NCBI GenBank assembly: GCA_024636955.1
Contig: JAGXGB010000048.1
Location: forward strand, 62,001-126,000
Direction: 5' to 3'
From: Bacteroidales bacterium
Lineage (GTDB): Bacteria; Bacteroidota; Bacteroidia; Bacteroidales; Lentimicrobiaceae
DNA: 64,000 bases
The position numbers were made by a program, and so were the translations under genes. The notes below the pieces were generated by a model. That model saw nothing but the letters and a program-made list of their open reading frames with translations. It made no database searches and was not told where the DNA came from. Below are positions 52,747 through 63,961 of the stretch, in pieces; position 1 is the stretch's first letter, and every line of letters begins with the position of its first letter.

Positions 52747-53265
52747 TTAACTATTATGTATTAGTTGCAGAATATGCTCATCACTCCATTGATCTTTATT
52801 CCAACGCCATTCGCGCCTGGTACCACAGAGCTCAAAGCCACATTTCCTGAACAAATGTAAATTTATTTCTTTATCAGTAGGCACATGACAGTAGAGTTGA
52901 TGCAAATTAAGTGTATTAAATGCGTAATCCTTAATTAACTCAATTGCATCACCCGCATAGCCTTTTCCCCTGAATTGACAATCAATTAGAATGCCAAGCT
53001 CGGCCCTGCGGTTAAGCGGATCGAAATCAAAGAGGTCGATTGCACCAACAATTACACTCGGATCATCAGTAAGGATAATCATTAGACGCAGTTGCTTTGA
53101 GGCGAAAATGTCATTTGAATTTAAAATATACTGCTCAATGTCGAATCGTGAGTATGGCGCAATAGTGCTGCTTACACGCCACAATTCGGGGTCGTTTTCC
53201 CAAATGTAAAGCAAATTTGAATCATCAGGTTCAAGGGCACGTAAACTGATTTTTTCTCCTATCAT
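52747..53265 (-). CDS. GNAT family N-acetyltransferase (RimJ/RimL type)
   Basis: 172 residues with the RimJ/RimL layout: ISLRALEPDDSNLLYIWEND at the N-terminus, ELGILIDCQFRGKGYAGDAI with the acetyl-CoA pyrophosphate loop (Q/R-x-x-G-x-G), and the C-terminal HVPTDKEINLHLFRKCGFELCGTRREW. Substrate is unknown; members acetylate protein N-termini, amino sugars or antibiotics. It lies just upstream of mltG on the same strand. Confidence 0.88.
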   Translation of the reverse strand: MIGEKISLRALEPDDSNLLYIWENDPELWRVSSTIAPYSRFDIEQYILNSNDIFASKQLRLMIILTDDPSVIVGAIDLFDFDPLNRRAELGILIDCQFRGKGYAGDAIELIKDYAFNTLNLHQLYCHVPTDKEINLHLFRKCGFELCGTRREWRWNKDQWSDEHILQLIHNS

Positions 53266-53372
53266 ACTTGCATTTATTGCGACTTAAGCCCGTGTGTTAT
53301 ACATATGCCAGGCTTAATTATTTAAACTAATACTTTTTCTCAGCCGTGACTTGAAATTTACAAAGCAATAGG

Positions 53373-54155
53373 CTACAGTAAAACCGTTTCGCCTGTAAAT
53401 ACTAACTTAGCGGGTCCTTTAAGCATTATATCAGAAAAGTATTCATCATTTATTTTAAACGATACTTCCAGTTTCCCGCCTTTGGTTTCCACTTTCCAGA
53501 TATGGTCGTAAGTTAAAGAACCAGCCACCAAAGCGGAAGCTGTAACACCTGTTCCACATGAAAGTGTTTCATTCTCAACACCCTTCTCAAAAGTCCGCAC
53601 CACCATTAGCCCTGGTTTCATTGAAACCCAATTTACATTAACCCCATAGGGCTGAAACCTCAGGTCATTTCTAAGGACCGGACCTTCAGTACGAGCATCA
53701 ATAATTACAGTGTTGTCAACTATTTTTACAAAATGATCAGTACCTGTATTGATATAATATCCATCTTCGTATCTCTTAGGAAAAGAAACGTCGGGGATAC
53801 TCACTTCCACATACCATTCAGCTTCGCTGGTTTTACTAACAACAGCCGTATGAACCCCATCGCCTGCCATGAAGGTGATATTGCCTGATGCAATACCAAG
53901 CATTTGAGCAAAAGCAACTGCACACCGCGCTCCATTACCACACATAGCTGCTTTTGTTCCATCAGGATTAAAGAAAATCATCTCAAAATCGTGGATATCA
54001 GAAGGTGACACTAAGATCAATCCGTCGGCCCCGATGCCAAAGTTCCTATTGCAAGCGTCACGAATTTTGGAAGTTAGCAGCACCGGCATCGTGGTAAACC
54101 CATCTAGCAGGATAAAATCATTTCCTGTTCCCTGAAATTTATAAAATGGCATCAT
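53373..54155 (-). CDS. dapF: Diaminopimelate epimerase
   Basis: 260 residues. Both catalytic cysteines are visible: MCGNGARCAVAF and LSCGTGVTASALVAG. The start KFQGTGNDFILLDG is typical. It converts LL- to meso-diaminopimelate for lysine and peptidoglycan. The first two codons are both methionine, so the start may be 54155 or 54152. It is divergent from the HtrA gene, with about 250 bp between. Confidence 0.97.
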   Translation of the reverse strand: MMPFYKFQGTGNDFILLDGFTTMPVLLTSKIRDACNRNFGIGADGLILVSPSDIHDFEMIFFNPDGTKAAMCGNGARCAVAFAQMLGIASGNITFMAGDGVHTAVVSKTSEAEWYVEVSIPDVSFPKRYEDGYYINTGTDHFVKIVDNTVIIDARTEGPVLRNDLRFQPYGVNVNWVSMKPGLMVVRTFEKGVENETLSCGTGVTASALVAGSLTYDHIWKVETKGGKLEVSFKINDEYFSDIMLKGPAKLVFTGETVLL

Positions 54156-54401
54156 AATCTATCAGAGTTTGACAAAATGGCACAATTGAATGTTATATCT
54201 TTAATAGTCAAAATTACAATTTCTTTAGGAATTGGTTGCAAGATAATGCTTAAAATCAAGAAAATGAAGGTGAAATGAGAAGCGCAGCCCAAACTTATTA
54301 AAGGCTTAACAATTTTTAACAGGCAGATTGAAAGATTGGTATTCAAATTGCGTTGTGTATTAAAAAATAATTCAAGTGTAAATAATAGAGAGGCATCAAC
54401 T

Positions 54402-55865
54402 ATGAAGACTTTCGTTAAACAAATTAGTAAAGGAATAGCTATCGCCGCAGCCGGGGGACTTATAGCATTGGGAGCAGACAGATTTATGGAAGAGAAAGAG
54501 CCGGTGAATAGCCAGGCTTTTGACAATGCTGTACCTGCATATCTCACCAGCAATCGCGCAATGTCACCAATGGCTTTACCTGATTTTACAGAGGCAGCTA
54601 ATAATACAATACATGCTGTTGTGCATATTAAAACCGAATACACCAATAGAAGAAGCAGTGTATACGATCACTTCTTCAATTTTGAAGATTTCTTTGGTAA
54701 ACAACAAGGATCTCCTCAGCCAGTTATAGCATCAGGATCGGGGGTTATTATTAGTCCTGATGGTTACATTGTTACAAATAATCATGTTGTTACTGAATCG
54801 AACAAAATAGAAGTAACCCTCAATAACAAAAGGACTTATGAAGCTACCATTGTTGGAACAGACCCTTCAACTGATCTTGCAGTTATAAAGATCAAGGCTG
54901 AGGATTTACCTTTTATGACTTTTGGGAATTCCGATGAACTTAAAATAGGGGAGTGGGTACTTGCTGTTGGCAATCCTTTTAATCTTACTTCAACTGTTAC
55001 TGCAGGTATTGTGAGTGCAAAAGCCAGAAATATAAATATACTGGGGTCACCTGATGGTACATCAATTGAATCATTCATTCAAACGGATGCTGCAGTTAAT
55101 AGAGGTAACAGCGGAGGTGCACTTGTGAACACAATAGGCGAATTGGTAGGTATCAATGCTGCTATTGCATCAGGTACCGGCTATTATGCAGGCTACTCTT
55201 TTGCCATCCCCTCAAATATAGTTCGTAAAGTGGCATCTGACCTTAGAGAGTATGGAACAGTGCAACGTGCGTATATTGGTGTGAACATCAGGGAGCTTGA
55301 TTATAAACTTGCAACCGATGCAGGTATTGATGAGTTAACAGGTGTTTATGTTGCTGATGTTACTGAAAACGGAGCAGCTAAAGAAGCAGGGATAAAATCA
55401 GGTGATGTTATTTTGAAAGTTGAAAATATTGCCGTAAATTCACCTTCTGAACTGTTAGAGGTAATAGGACAGCATAACCCGGGCGACAAAGTGGATCTTA
55501 GTGTTAGAAGAAACAATAAAGACATGGCATTCAACGTTGTACTCAAAAACAGGGAAGGAAATACAAGCCTTGCATCGAGAGAAGATTTTAATGCTCAGTC
55601 ATTATTAGGTGCAACATTTAAACCTGTACCAAATGAACTTATGGATAAGCTTGGGATTGCGAATGGAATCCAGATTGCCGGAATGAGCAGCGGGAAGTTG
55701 CGAAATGCCGGAATAAAAGATGGGTTCATAATCACTCAGGTGGATGGAAAACCAATCAGCTCAGAAGCCGATTTAATAGATGCGCTTGCCAATAAAAAAG
55801 GTGGTGTGCTTGTTGAAGGGATTTACCCTAATAAGACGCGTGCATACTATGGCTTCGGTCTGTAA
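54402..55865 (+). CDS. degQ: Do/HtrA family periplasmic serine protease
   Basis: 487 residues from the ATG at 54402 (MKTFVKQISKGIAIAAAGGL, signal anchor); the frame is open to 54336 but lacks a better start. The trypsin-like triad is His in TNNHVVTESN, Asp in DPSTDLAVIKI and Ser in RGNSGGALVN. Two PDZ domains follow (about 300-390, GVYVADVTENGAAKEAGIKSG; and 400-487). It refolds or degrades misfolded envelope proteins. DegP, DegQ and DegS cannot be separated here. A terminator hairpin follows. Confidence 0.92.
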   Translation: MKTFVKQISKGIAIAAAGGLIALGADRFMEEKEPVNSQAFDNAVPAYLTSNRAMSPMALPDFTEAANNTIHAVVHIKTEYTNRRSSVYDHFFNFEDFFGKQQGSPQPVIASGSGVIISPDGYIVTNNHVVTESNKIEVTLNNKRTYEATIVGTDPSTDLAVIKIKAEDLPFMTFGNSDELKIGEWVLAVGNPFNLTSTVTAGIVSAKARNINILGSPDGTSIESFIQTDAAVNRGNSGGALVNTIGELVGINAAIASGTGYYAGYSFAIPSNIVRKVASDLREYGTVQRAYIGVNIRELDYKLATDAGIDELTGVYVADVTENGAAKEAGIKSGDVILKVENIAVNSPSELLEVIGQHNPGDKVDLSVRRNNKDMAFNVVLKNREGNTSLASREDFNAQSLLGATFKPVPNELMDKLGIANGIQIAGMSSGKLRNAGIKDGFIITQVDGKPISSEADLIDALANKKGGVLVEGIYPNKTRAYYGFGL

Positions 55866-55883
55866 TATTTGATACGAAATTAG

Positions 55884-55906
55884 GGGAGGACGCTGTTAGT
55901 CCTCCC
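55884..55906 (+). terminator. Terminator of the HtrA gene
   Basis: GGGAGGAC, loop GCTGTTA, GTCCTCCC: a perfect 8-bp GC-rich stem 18 nt after the stop. Only a short T-containing tail follows (ATATTCGTC). Confidence 0.65.
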
Positions 55907-56005
55907 ATATTCGTCATTATTAGCTTTAATGAACTTTAAATGGCATTAAACTGTTATTAAACCACGAATAGAGTATTTGGGAAATGCTCTAAAAACCCCA
56001 CATTT

Positions 56006-56872
56006 ATGAGACAATTAAAAATTATAAAGTCAATAACCAACCGTGAAACTGCCTCACTCGATAAATACCTTCAAGACATAGGTAAAGAAGAGTTAATCAA
56101 TGCTGAGGAAGAAGTGCTCTTAGCACAACGTATCAGGCAGGGGGATCAAAAAGCACTCGACAAATTATGTAAAGCAAATTTGCGTTTTGTAGTATCGGTT
56201 GCCAAGCAATATCAAAATCAGGGATTAAGCCTTCCTGACTTAATAAATGAAGGCAACCTGGGATTGATAAAAGCAGCTCAGCGATTTGATGAAACCAGAG
56301 GATTTAAATTTATTTCTTATGCCGTTTGGTGGATTCGTCAGAGTATTCTGCAGGCACTTGCTGAACAATCACGTATTGTGCGGCTTCCATTGAACCAGGT
56401 AGGTTCATTAAACAAAATAAAGAAAGAGTCATCAAGACTGGAACAAAAATACGAAAGAACTCCATCAGCGAATGAGATAGCTGATTCACTCGAAATTCCT
56501 GAATATAAAATAGATGCAGCACTTAAGATTTCAACACGTTATATATCTATGGATGCCCCTCTGTCAGAAGACGAGGACATGAAGTTTATTGATGTATTTA
56601 TTGATGAAGACACTCCTGTAACTGATGCAGGGCTTATGCGCGAATCTCTTGCACGTGAAATTCAAAGATCACTGTCAACCCTAACTGAAAAGGAAAGGGA
56701 TGTTGTGAATCTTTATTACGGAATTGGAATGAACCATGGGCTGACACTAGAAGAAATTGGCGCCAAATTTGATCTTACACGTGAACGTGTCAGGCAGATT
56801 AAAGAAAAAGCTATTAGAAGACTAAAGCATACTTCACGAAGTAAGCTTCTTAAGTCATACTTGGGGCAATAA
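56006..56872 (+). CDS. rpoD: Primary sigma factor RpoD (short Bacteroidota form)
   Basis: 288 residues, lacking region 1.1, as normal in Bacteroidota. Region 1.2 [20 protein letters not shown], region 2 ([40 protein letters not shown], which melts the -10), region 3, and region 4 ([26 protein letters not shown], helix-turn-helix). The unusual -33/-7 promoters found across this window are the expected targets of this type of sigma factor. It is followed by a candidate small RNA and a CheY-like gene. Confidence 0.97.
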   Translation: MRQLKIIKSITNRETASLDKYLQDIGKEELINAEEEVLLAQRIRQGDQKALDKLCKANLRFVVSVAKQYQNQGLSLPDLINEGNLGLIKAAQRFDETRGFKFISYAVWWIRQSILQALAEQSRIVRLPLNQVGSLNKIKKESSRLEQKYERTPSANEIADSLEIPEYKIDAALKISTRYISMDAPLSEDEDMKFIDVFIDEDTPVTDAGLMRESLAREIQRSLSTLTEKERDVVNLYYGIGMNHGLTLEEIGAKFDLTRERVRQIKEKAIRRLKHTSRSKLLKSYLGQ

Positions 56873-56922
56873 AAATTTAGTGTCTGATAGTCCTTATTAT
56901 TTTTATTTTTTAGAAAAATAAG

Positions 56923-57012
56923 TACCTTTACAACAAATCAGACATTTGACTTTCAATCTTTTAAATATCAATAAACAGGAAAGCCGTCGGATTTTAGCTT
57001 TCCTGTTTGTTA
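56923..57012 (+). ncRNA. Candidate small RNA between rpoD and the response regulator
   Basis: A -7-like TACCTTTA (56923-56930) is followed 43 nt later by a perfect 12-bp terminator stem, AAACAGGAAAGC (56973-56984) and GCTTTCCTGTTT (56997-57008), then GTTATTTT. The span would yield an RNA of about 75 nt. No open frame lies inside. Alternatively the hairpin is just the rpoD terminator. Confidence 0.4.
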
Positions 57013-57014
57013 TT
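56973..57014 (+). terminator. Rho-independent terminator after rpoD
   Basis: 12-bp perfect stem AAACAGGAAAGC / GCTTTCCTGTTT with a 12-nt loop, followed by GTTATTTT. It lies 100 nt after the rpoD stop. Confidence 0.85.
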
Positions 57015-57089
57015 TTAAGTATTACCTTTTTCTGTTTTCCTGATTAATTCAATACCTCATGAAATGCTAACTTACAAACATGTCACATA

Positions 57090-57464
57090 ATGAATTTGCC
57101 ATTGAAAGTGCTTATAGCTGAAGATAATCTCCTTAATCAAAAGATTATTTCCATACTCATTCAACGATTGGGGTGGAGCTATTCAATAGTAGATAATGGC
57201 AGAAAAGCAGTTGATGAATGTAAATCAAACGCTTACGATGTGGTTTTGATGGACATTGATATGCCTGAAATGAATGGTTGGGATGCAACTATAGAAATAA
57301 AAAAGAGTAACCCTGATATTCCCATAATTGCTCTTACAGCATATTCAGAAGAGATGTTCAAGGAGCGTAGTTTTGCTGTAGGTATGGATTATTTTCTTGC
57401 GAAACCATACAACCAGAATGAAATTAAAAACACTATTTTGAAAAGTCTGGAAAAAACCGCCTAG
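57090..57464 (+). CDS. CheY-like response regulator receiver protein
   Basis: 124 residues, a lone receiver domain. Acidic pocket at LIAEDN, phosphoacceptor Asp in VVLMDIDMPEMNGWDA (about residue 55), Thr in ALTAYSEE and Lys in YFLAKPYNQ. No output domain and no histidine kinase nearby, so it must act through protein contact or belong to a remote phosphorelay. The start is the ATG giving MNLPLKVLIAEDN. Confidence 0.93.
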   Translation: MNLPLKVLIAEDNLLNQKIISILIQRLGWSYSIVDNGRKAVDECKSNAYDVVLMDIDMPEMNGWDATIEIKKSNPDIPIIALTAYSEEMFKERSFAVGMDYFLAKPYNQNEIKNTILKSLEKTA

Positions 57465-57526
57465 GTTGTTAGCTTTATTTGCTTAATTTTGTCCTTTCAA
57501 ACTACTCCCAAGTATTAACAGAATTG

Positions 57527-57534
57527 TATTTTTG
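57527..57534 (+). promoter_or_regulatory. -7 box upstream of pyrG
   Basis: TATTTTTG, matching TAnnTTTG, 58 nt before the pyrG ATG. Confidence 0.5.
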
Positions 57535-57544
57535 CAGATTATAA

Positions 57545-59242
<1,698 letters not shown>

Positions 59243-59317
59243 CGGTTTTGATTATTAATAATTTATACAAATCAGGAGCAACAAAAGGAATAGTGAGATT
59301 AATATTCTCCTTTTAAC

Positions 59318-59325
59318 TAAATTTG
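59318..59325 (+). promoter_or_regulatory. -7 box upstream of yidC
   Basis: TAAATTTG, matching TAnnTTTG, 30 nt before the chosen yidC ATG at 59356. It overlaps the longer alternative start, supporting the shorter one. Confidence 0.55.
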
Positions 59326-59355
59326 CGCCCTGATATACAATTCACAAACACAAGT

Positions 59356-61280
59356 ATGAATAAGAATACCATTATAGGAATAGTATTGATCTTTGCTCTC
59401 ATGTTAGGCTACACACTTATGATGTCGCCATCAGAAGAGCAAATTGCTGAAAGAAAGAGAGTACAGGATTCAATATACGCCGCACAGCAGCTACAACAAA
59501 GAGACACAACCCGATTGCCGCAATCAGTTGCCCCTGTTGATACTCAAATGAGAGCAGATGCAAATAGCGATGAAATAATTGATACAGCTCTCTTACAATC
59601 AAAAAATTATGAGTTATATGGTGAATTCGCTCCAGCTGCAACTGGTATTGACAAAGAGTATGTTATAGAGTCGGATTTTCTGAAAATAACATTGCTTAGC
59701 AAGGGCGGTAGAGTTGGAAGTGTTGAGTTAAAAGAATACCGCACTTATGACGGTAAGCCATTAATCCTGTTTGAAGAAAATTCTTCAGACCTGAATATTG
59801 CCTTTTTTGCAGGGCTTAATCTAATTAATACGCGAGACCTCTATTTTGTTCCCGTATTCCCTGAAAATATTAGCGCTGATAGCAATAAATATACCATCAC
59901 CGGCGATGATTCACTCAGCTTTGCCATGAGGTTGTATACCGGAAATATAAACGCCCAAGGTGTTAGCGATAAGTATATTGAGTTCTTGTACACCCTTCAG
60001 TCCCAAAATTACCTGGTTGATTATAAGGTCAACTTTGTAAACATGGAAGGTATTATTGCTTCTAACACCAAGGATATTGCTATTGACTGGATGGCTCGAT
60101 TGATCAGCCAGGAAAAGAATCATAAGAATGAAAGAAATACTTCAACAGTATACCTTCAACATGCCGATAAGGAAGTTGATAACCTGAAAGAGACCAAAGA
60201 TGATGATCTTTCAGTTAGCACACCGGTAAAATGGGTTTCATACAGCCAGCAATTCTTCTCAAATACTTTCATAGCTGATGAGGAATTCAGAGATGTGAGC
60301 ATTAAAAAGACAGTTGAACCTGAAACTGAAACAAAGTACCTTCAGACTATGATGAGTACTATAACAATGCCCTATAACTCGAGAAGTAGCGAGGTTTACG
60401 ACTTTGGTTTTTACTACGGCCCGAATAAGTACAATATTCTGCGTAAATATAAGCTTGACCTTGAGAAGCAGATACCACTGGGGTGGAGTTTCTTCCTGAT
60501 GCAATGGATCAACAGATTTGCAGTAATTCCTGTTTTTAATTTCCTTGAAGGATTCAACCTAAACTATGGTATAATAATTCTTATTCTTACTATACTACTT
60601 AAGATCGTTTTATTCCCGATAGCATACAAGACCTACATTTCTTCAGCAAAGATGAGATTGCTGAAGCCTGAGATTGAAGAAATCAACGCAAAATATCCTA
60701 AGTCGGATGAAGCGATGAAAAAGCAGCAGGCAACAATGGCATTATATAAAAAAGCCGGGTAAATCCTATGGCCGGATGTATTCCTATGCTGCTTCAGTTG
60801 CCTATTTTGATTGCATTGTTCAGATTCTTCCCCGCTTCCATTGAATTGCGTCAGGAAGCTTTCTTATGGGCTGATGACCTTTCAAGCTATGATTCAGTAC
60901 TTGATTTACCTTTCACAATTCCATTCTATGGAGACCATGTTAGTTTGTTTACTTTATTGATGACTATTTCAACGATCATTTATACAAAGTTGAATAATGA
61001 CATGATGTCAACAGGTAATCAGATGCCGGGTATGAAAACTATGATGTACCTGATGCCAATTATGTTCCTTGGCTTCTTTAACAGTTTTTCATCAGGATTG
61101 AGCTACTACTATTTGTTGGCAAACCTCATAACATTTGCACAGATGTTTATTATACGCCGGTTTGTTGATGAGCAGAAGCTTCATGCGCAGATTCAGGAAA
61201 ATAAGAAGAAACCTGTAAAGAAGTCTAACTTCCAGAAGAGGCTTGAAGATATGGCAAAACAGCAACAGAAAAGACGCTAA
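59356..61280 (+). CDS. yidC: Membrane protein insertase YidC, interrupted by a one-base frameshift
   Basis: Inserts membrane proteins into the inner membrane. The first frame (from [19 protein letters not shown]) has a membrane anchor, the large periplasmic beta domain and the first core helices, ending in a stop at 60760-60762. The second frame (from [20 protein letters not shown]) carries the rest. One missing G in a GGG run at 60757-60759 (GGGG expected, giving [13 protein letters not shown]) would join them into about 640 residues, the usual length. As YidC is essential, a sequencing or assembly error is most likely, but the sequence given is broken. Confidence 0.9.
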
Positions 61281-61292
61281 ATTTTTGTAGGG

Positions 61293-61727
61293 ATGGTTAA
61301 TGATGATTCTATTGGTAGAGTAACAGGCATTGGAGGAATCTTTATAAAGTATAAAGATCCTGACAGGGTGAAGCAATGGTATGCTGATTACTTAGGTATA
61401 AATGTAGACGAGTATGGAACTAGTTTTGAATGGCGCCAAAGCTTAAACCCGGATCGAAAAGGGTTTACTGTATGGTCACCTTTCTCACAAGCCAGTGAAT
61501 ACTTTAAACCGTCAGAAAAAGAAATGATGATCAACTTCAGGGTTGATAATCTGGATGCAATCCTTAAGAAACTTGCAGATAAAGGTGTTTACAGGCTGAA
61601 TTCAATCGAAGTAACTGATTACGGCAGATTTGCACATATTATTGATCCCGAAGGTTTAAAGCTTGAACTATGGGAAGCAAACGATGACGCCTACGATGAA
61701 ATGATAGGGGAGAAGCGAACACTCTGA
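61293..61727 (+). CDS. VOC family (glyoxalase-like) protein
   Basis: 144 residues with two beta-alpha-beta-beta-beta units of the vicinal oxygen chelate fold: GIGGIFIKYKDPDRVKQWYA and MINFRVDNLDAILKKLADKG, ending RFAHIIDPEGLKLELWEAND with a conserved glutamate at a usual metal position. Substrate unknown; relatives include glyoxalases, dioxygenases and binding proteins. It starts 13 nt after yidC and is probably co-transcribed. Confidence 0.88.
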   Translation: MVNDDSIGRVTGIGGIFIKYKDPDRVKQWYADYLGINVDEYGTSFEWRQSLNPDRKGFTVWSPFSQASEYFKPSEKEMMINFRVDNLDAILKKLADKGVYRLNSIEVTDYGRFAHIIDPEGLKLELWEANDDAYDEMIGEKRTL

Positions 61728-61788
61728 AGACCTCCTTATTCCTCAGGAAAAAATATGATTATTGTTATAGGTATTAATAATAATTTAG

Positions 61789-61796
61789 TACCTTTG
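61789..61796 (+). promoter_or_regulatory. -7 box upstream of rpsA
   Basis: TACCTTTG, matching TAnnTTTG, giving a leader of about 100 nt before rpsA. Confidence 0.6.
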
Positions 61797-61881
61797 CACC
61801 CCTGTTTTATCGGCTCGCATTATATTTTTAAAATGTGTAGTACCTGTCTGACGAAACGTGTAATTAACTGAGTATTAACCA

Positions 61882-61897
61882 GGTTCCTACGGGAGCC
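61882..61897 (+). promoter_or_regulatory. UACG-tetraloop hairpin in the rpsA leader
   Basis: GGTTCC, TACG, GGAGCC: a 6-bp stem with one G-T pair and a UNCG-type loop, ending 9 nt before the rpsA ATG. It covers the region where a ribosome would bind. Placement suggests translational control, as known for S1 autoregulation in other bacteria. Confidence 0.45.
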
Positions 61898-61906
61898 ATA
61901 AAGACA

Positions 61907-63961
61907 ATGCCAATGACGAACAACGAATTGAACGTCAATAATGATGATTTAACAAACGCAGAACAATCTGCGGAAGAACAGATCAATGATTTGGATCAGC
62001 AAGCAGATATTTCTTCAGGCAAAGATTCTGAAACTGTAATTAATACTTTGGAAGCTGAAGCAACCTCTGATGTTGAACCAGAATCAGCTGATCAAGGTAC
62101 TATCGATGATGATGATGAACCTACTGTTGAAAAGCTAAAAGCATCACACATCACCCAGATTTCACTCGAAAATTTCGATTGGGATGCTATCGGTAAGAAG
62201 CATGAAAATTATTCAGCCGACGAAAGAAATAAATTAGAAGGCCTTTATGACAAGACTCTTAGCTCTATAGTAGAGCATGAAGTTATAGATGGTACTGTAG
62301 TTGCTATGAATAGCCGTGAAGTTGTTGTGAACATCGGCTTCAAATCTGATGGCGTTATTCCACAATCTGAACTTAGATATAATCCAAACCTCAAGGTTGG
62401 TGATTTGATTGAAGTTTATGTGGAAAGTCAGGAAGATATGGGCGGACAATTAATCCTCTCACACAAAAAGGCACGCATCCTTCGTTCATGGGAGCGCGTT
62501 AACCAGGCATTCGAAAAAGAAGAAATTATTAACGGTTACGTTAAATGCCGTACTAAGGGTGGTTTAATTGTGGATGTTTTTGGTATCGAAGCTTTCTTAC
62601 CAGGTTCACAAATTGATGTTAAGCCTATCCGCGATTACGATATCTATGTAGATAAAGTAATGGAATTTAAGGTTGTTAAGATTAATCAGGAGTATAAGAA
62701 TGTGGTTGTTTCACATAAAGCTTTGATAGAAGACGAACTTGAACACCAGAAAGCTGATATCATCAGTAAACTGGAAAAAGGCCAGATTCTTGAAGGTACT
62801 GTTAAAAACATTACTTCATACGGTGTATTCGTTGATTTAGGTGGTGTTGACGGTCTTGTTCATATCACTGACCTTTCATGGGGACGTATTAACCATCCTG
62901 AAGAAATTGTACAGCTTGATCAGAAGATCAGTGTTGTTATTCTCGATTTCGACGAAAACAAAAAACGTATTGCACTTGGACTTAAACAACTTACACCTCA
63001 TCCATGGGATTCACTTGATGAAAACATCAAAGTTGGTGACCAGGTTAAAGGCCGCGTAGTTGTTATTGCTGATTACGGTGCATTTATTGAAATAGCTGCC
63101 GGTGTTGAAGGACTTATTCACGTTTCAGAAATGTCATGGTCACAGCATCTCCGCACTGCACAGGATTTCCTCAAGGTAAGTGATGAAGTGAATGCTGTTA
63201 TTCTAACACTTGACCGTGATGAGCGTAAAATGTCATTGGGTATTAAACAACTGATTCCAGATCCATGGACAGACATCCGTGAGAAGTATCCGTTGAACTC
63301 AAAGCATGTTGCTACAGTTCGTAACTTCACAAACTTCGGTATATTCGTTGAACTTGAAGAAGGTGTTGACGGATTAATCCATATATCTGATCTTTCATGG
63401 TCAAAGAAGATCAAGCATCCAGCAGAATTCACCAAGATTGGTGAGAAAATTGATGTGATTGTACTTGATGTAGATGTTGAAAACCGCAGGTTAAGCCTTG
63501 GTCACAAACAACTCGAGGAAAATCCATGGGATGTATTTGAATCAGTATTCTCAGTTGGCTCAGTTCACAAAGGAACTATAACCGGCGTTAGTGATAAGGG
63601 TGTTGTTGTAGCTTTACCTTATGGTGTTGAAGGATTCGCTCCTATTCGCCATACTGTTAAGGAAGATACAAGCTCAGCAAAAGTTGAAGAAACACTTGAG
63701 TTTAAGGTTATCGAATTCTCAAAAGAGAACAAGAAAATTATCCTTTCACACTCAAGGATATTCCAGGACGCTGTTTCTGAAAAGAACAAAGAAGCAACAG
63801 CTACCAAGGACAATGCTGAAACAACAACTAAACGTGCAGTTAAGAAGCTGAAAGATAATCTTGAGAAAACAACTCTGGGTGACCTTGAAGCACTTGCAAA
63901 TCTGAAATCCGATATGGAACAATCAGAAAAAGCTGCAAGAGACAAGAAGAAAGAAGAGTAA
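61907..63961 (+). CDS. rpsA: 30S ribosomal protein S1
   Basis: 684 residues. An acidic N-terminal extension (about 1-100, rich in D, E, N) precedes six S1 RNA-binding domains, each with the GxxVxGxVxxxxxxGxxVxL pattern, for example GTVKNITSYGVFVDLGGVDG and GRVVVIADYGAFIEIAAGVEG. The C-terminus is lysine/glutamate-rich (ARDKKKEE). S1 brings mRNA to the ribosome; in Bacteroidota, which lack strong Shine-Dalgarno sites, it is thought to be important. The stop is 40 nt from the window end. Confidence 0.97.
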   Translation: MPMTNNELNVNNDDLTNAEQSAEEQINDLDQQADISSGKDSETVINTLEAEATSDVEPESADQGTIDDDDEPTVEKLKASHITQISLENFDWDAIGKKHENYSADERNKLEGLYDKTLSSIVEHEVIDGTVVAMNSREVVVNIGFKSDGVIPQSELRYNPNLKVGDLIEVYVESQEDMGGQLILSHKKARILRSWERVNQAFEKEEIINGYVKCRTKGGLIVDVFGIEAFLPGSQIDVKPIRDYDIYVDKVMEFKVVKINQEYKNVVVSHKALIEDELEHQKADIISKLEKGQILEGTVKNITSYGVFVDLGGVDGLVHITDLSWGRINHPEEIVQLDQKISVVILDFDENKKRIALGLKQLTPHPWDSLDENIKVGDQVKGRVVVIADYGAFIEIAAGVEGLIHVSEMSWSQHLRTAQDFLKVSDEVNAVILTLDRDERKMSLGIKQLIPDPWTDIREKYPLNSKHVATVRNFTNFGIFVELEEGVDGLIHISDLSWSKKIKHPAEFTKIGEKIDVIVLDVDVENRRLSLGHKQLEENPWDVFESVFSVGSVHKGTITGVSDKGVVVALPYGVEGFAPIRHTVKEDTSSAKVEETLEFKVIEFSKENKKIILSHSRIFQDAVSEKNKEATATKDNAETTTKRAVKKLKDNLEKTTLGDLEALANLKSDMEQSEKAARDKKKEE

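Noticed and set aside
60740-60775. Programmed -1 frameshift in yidC
   Set aside because: The A6 run is not a proper slippery heptamer in this frame, and YidC is not known to need recoding; a missing base is simpler.
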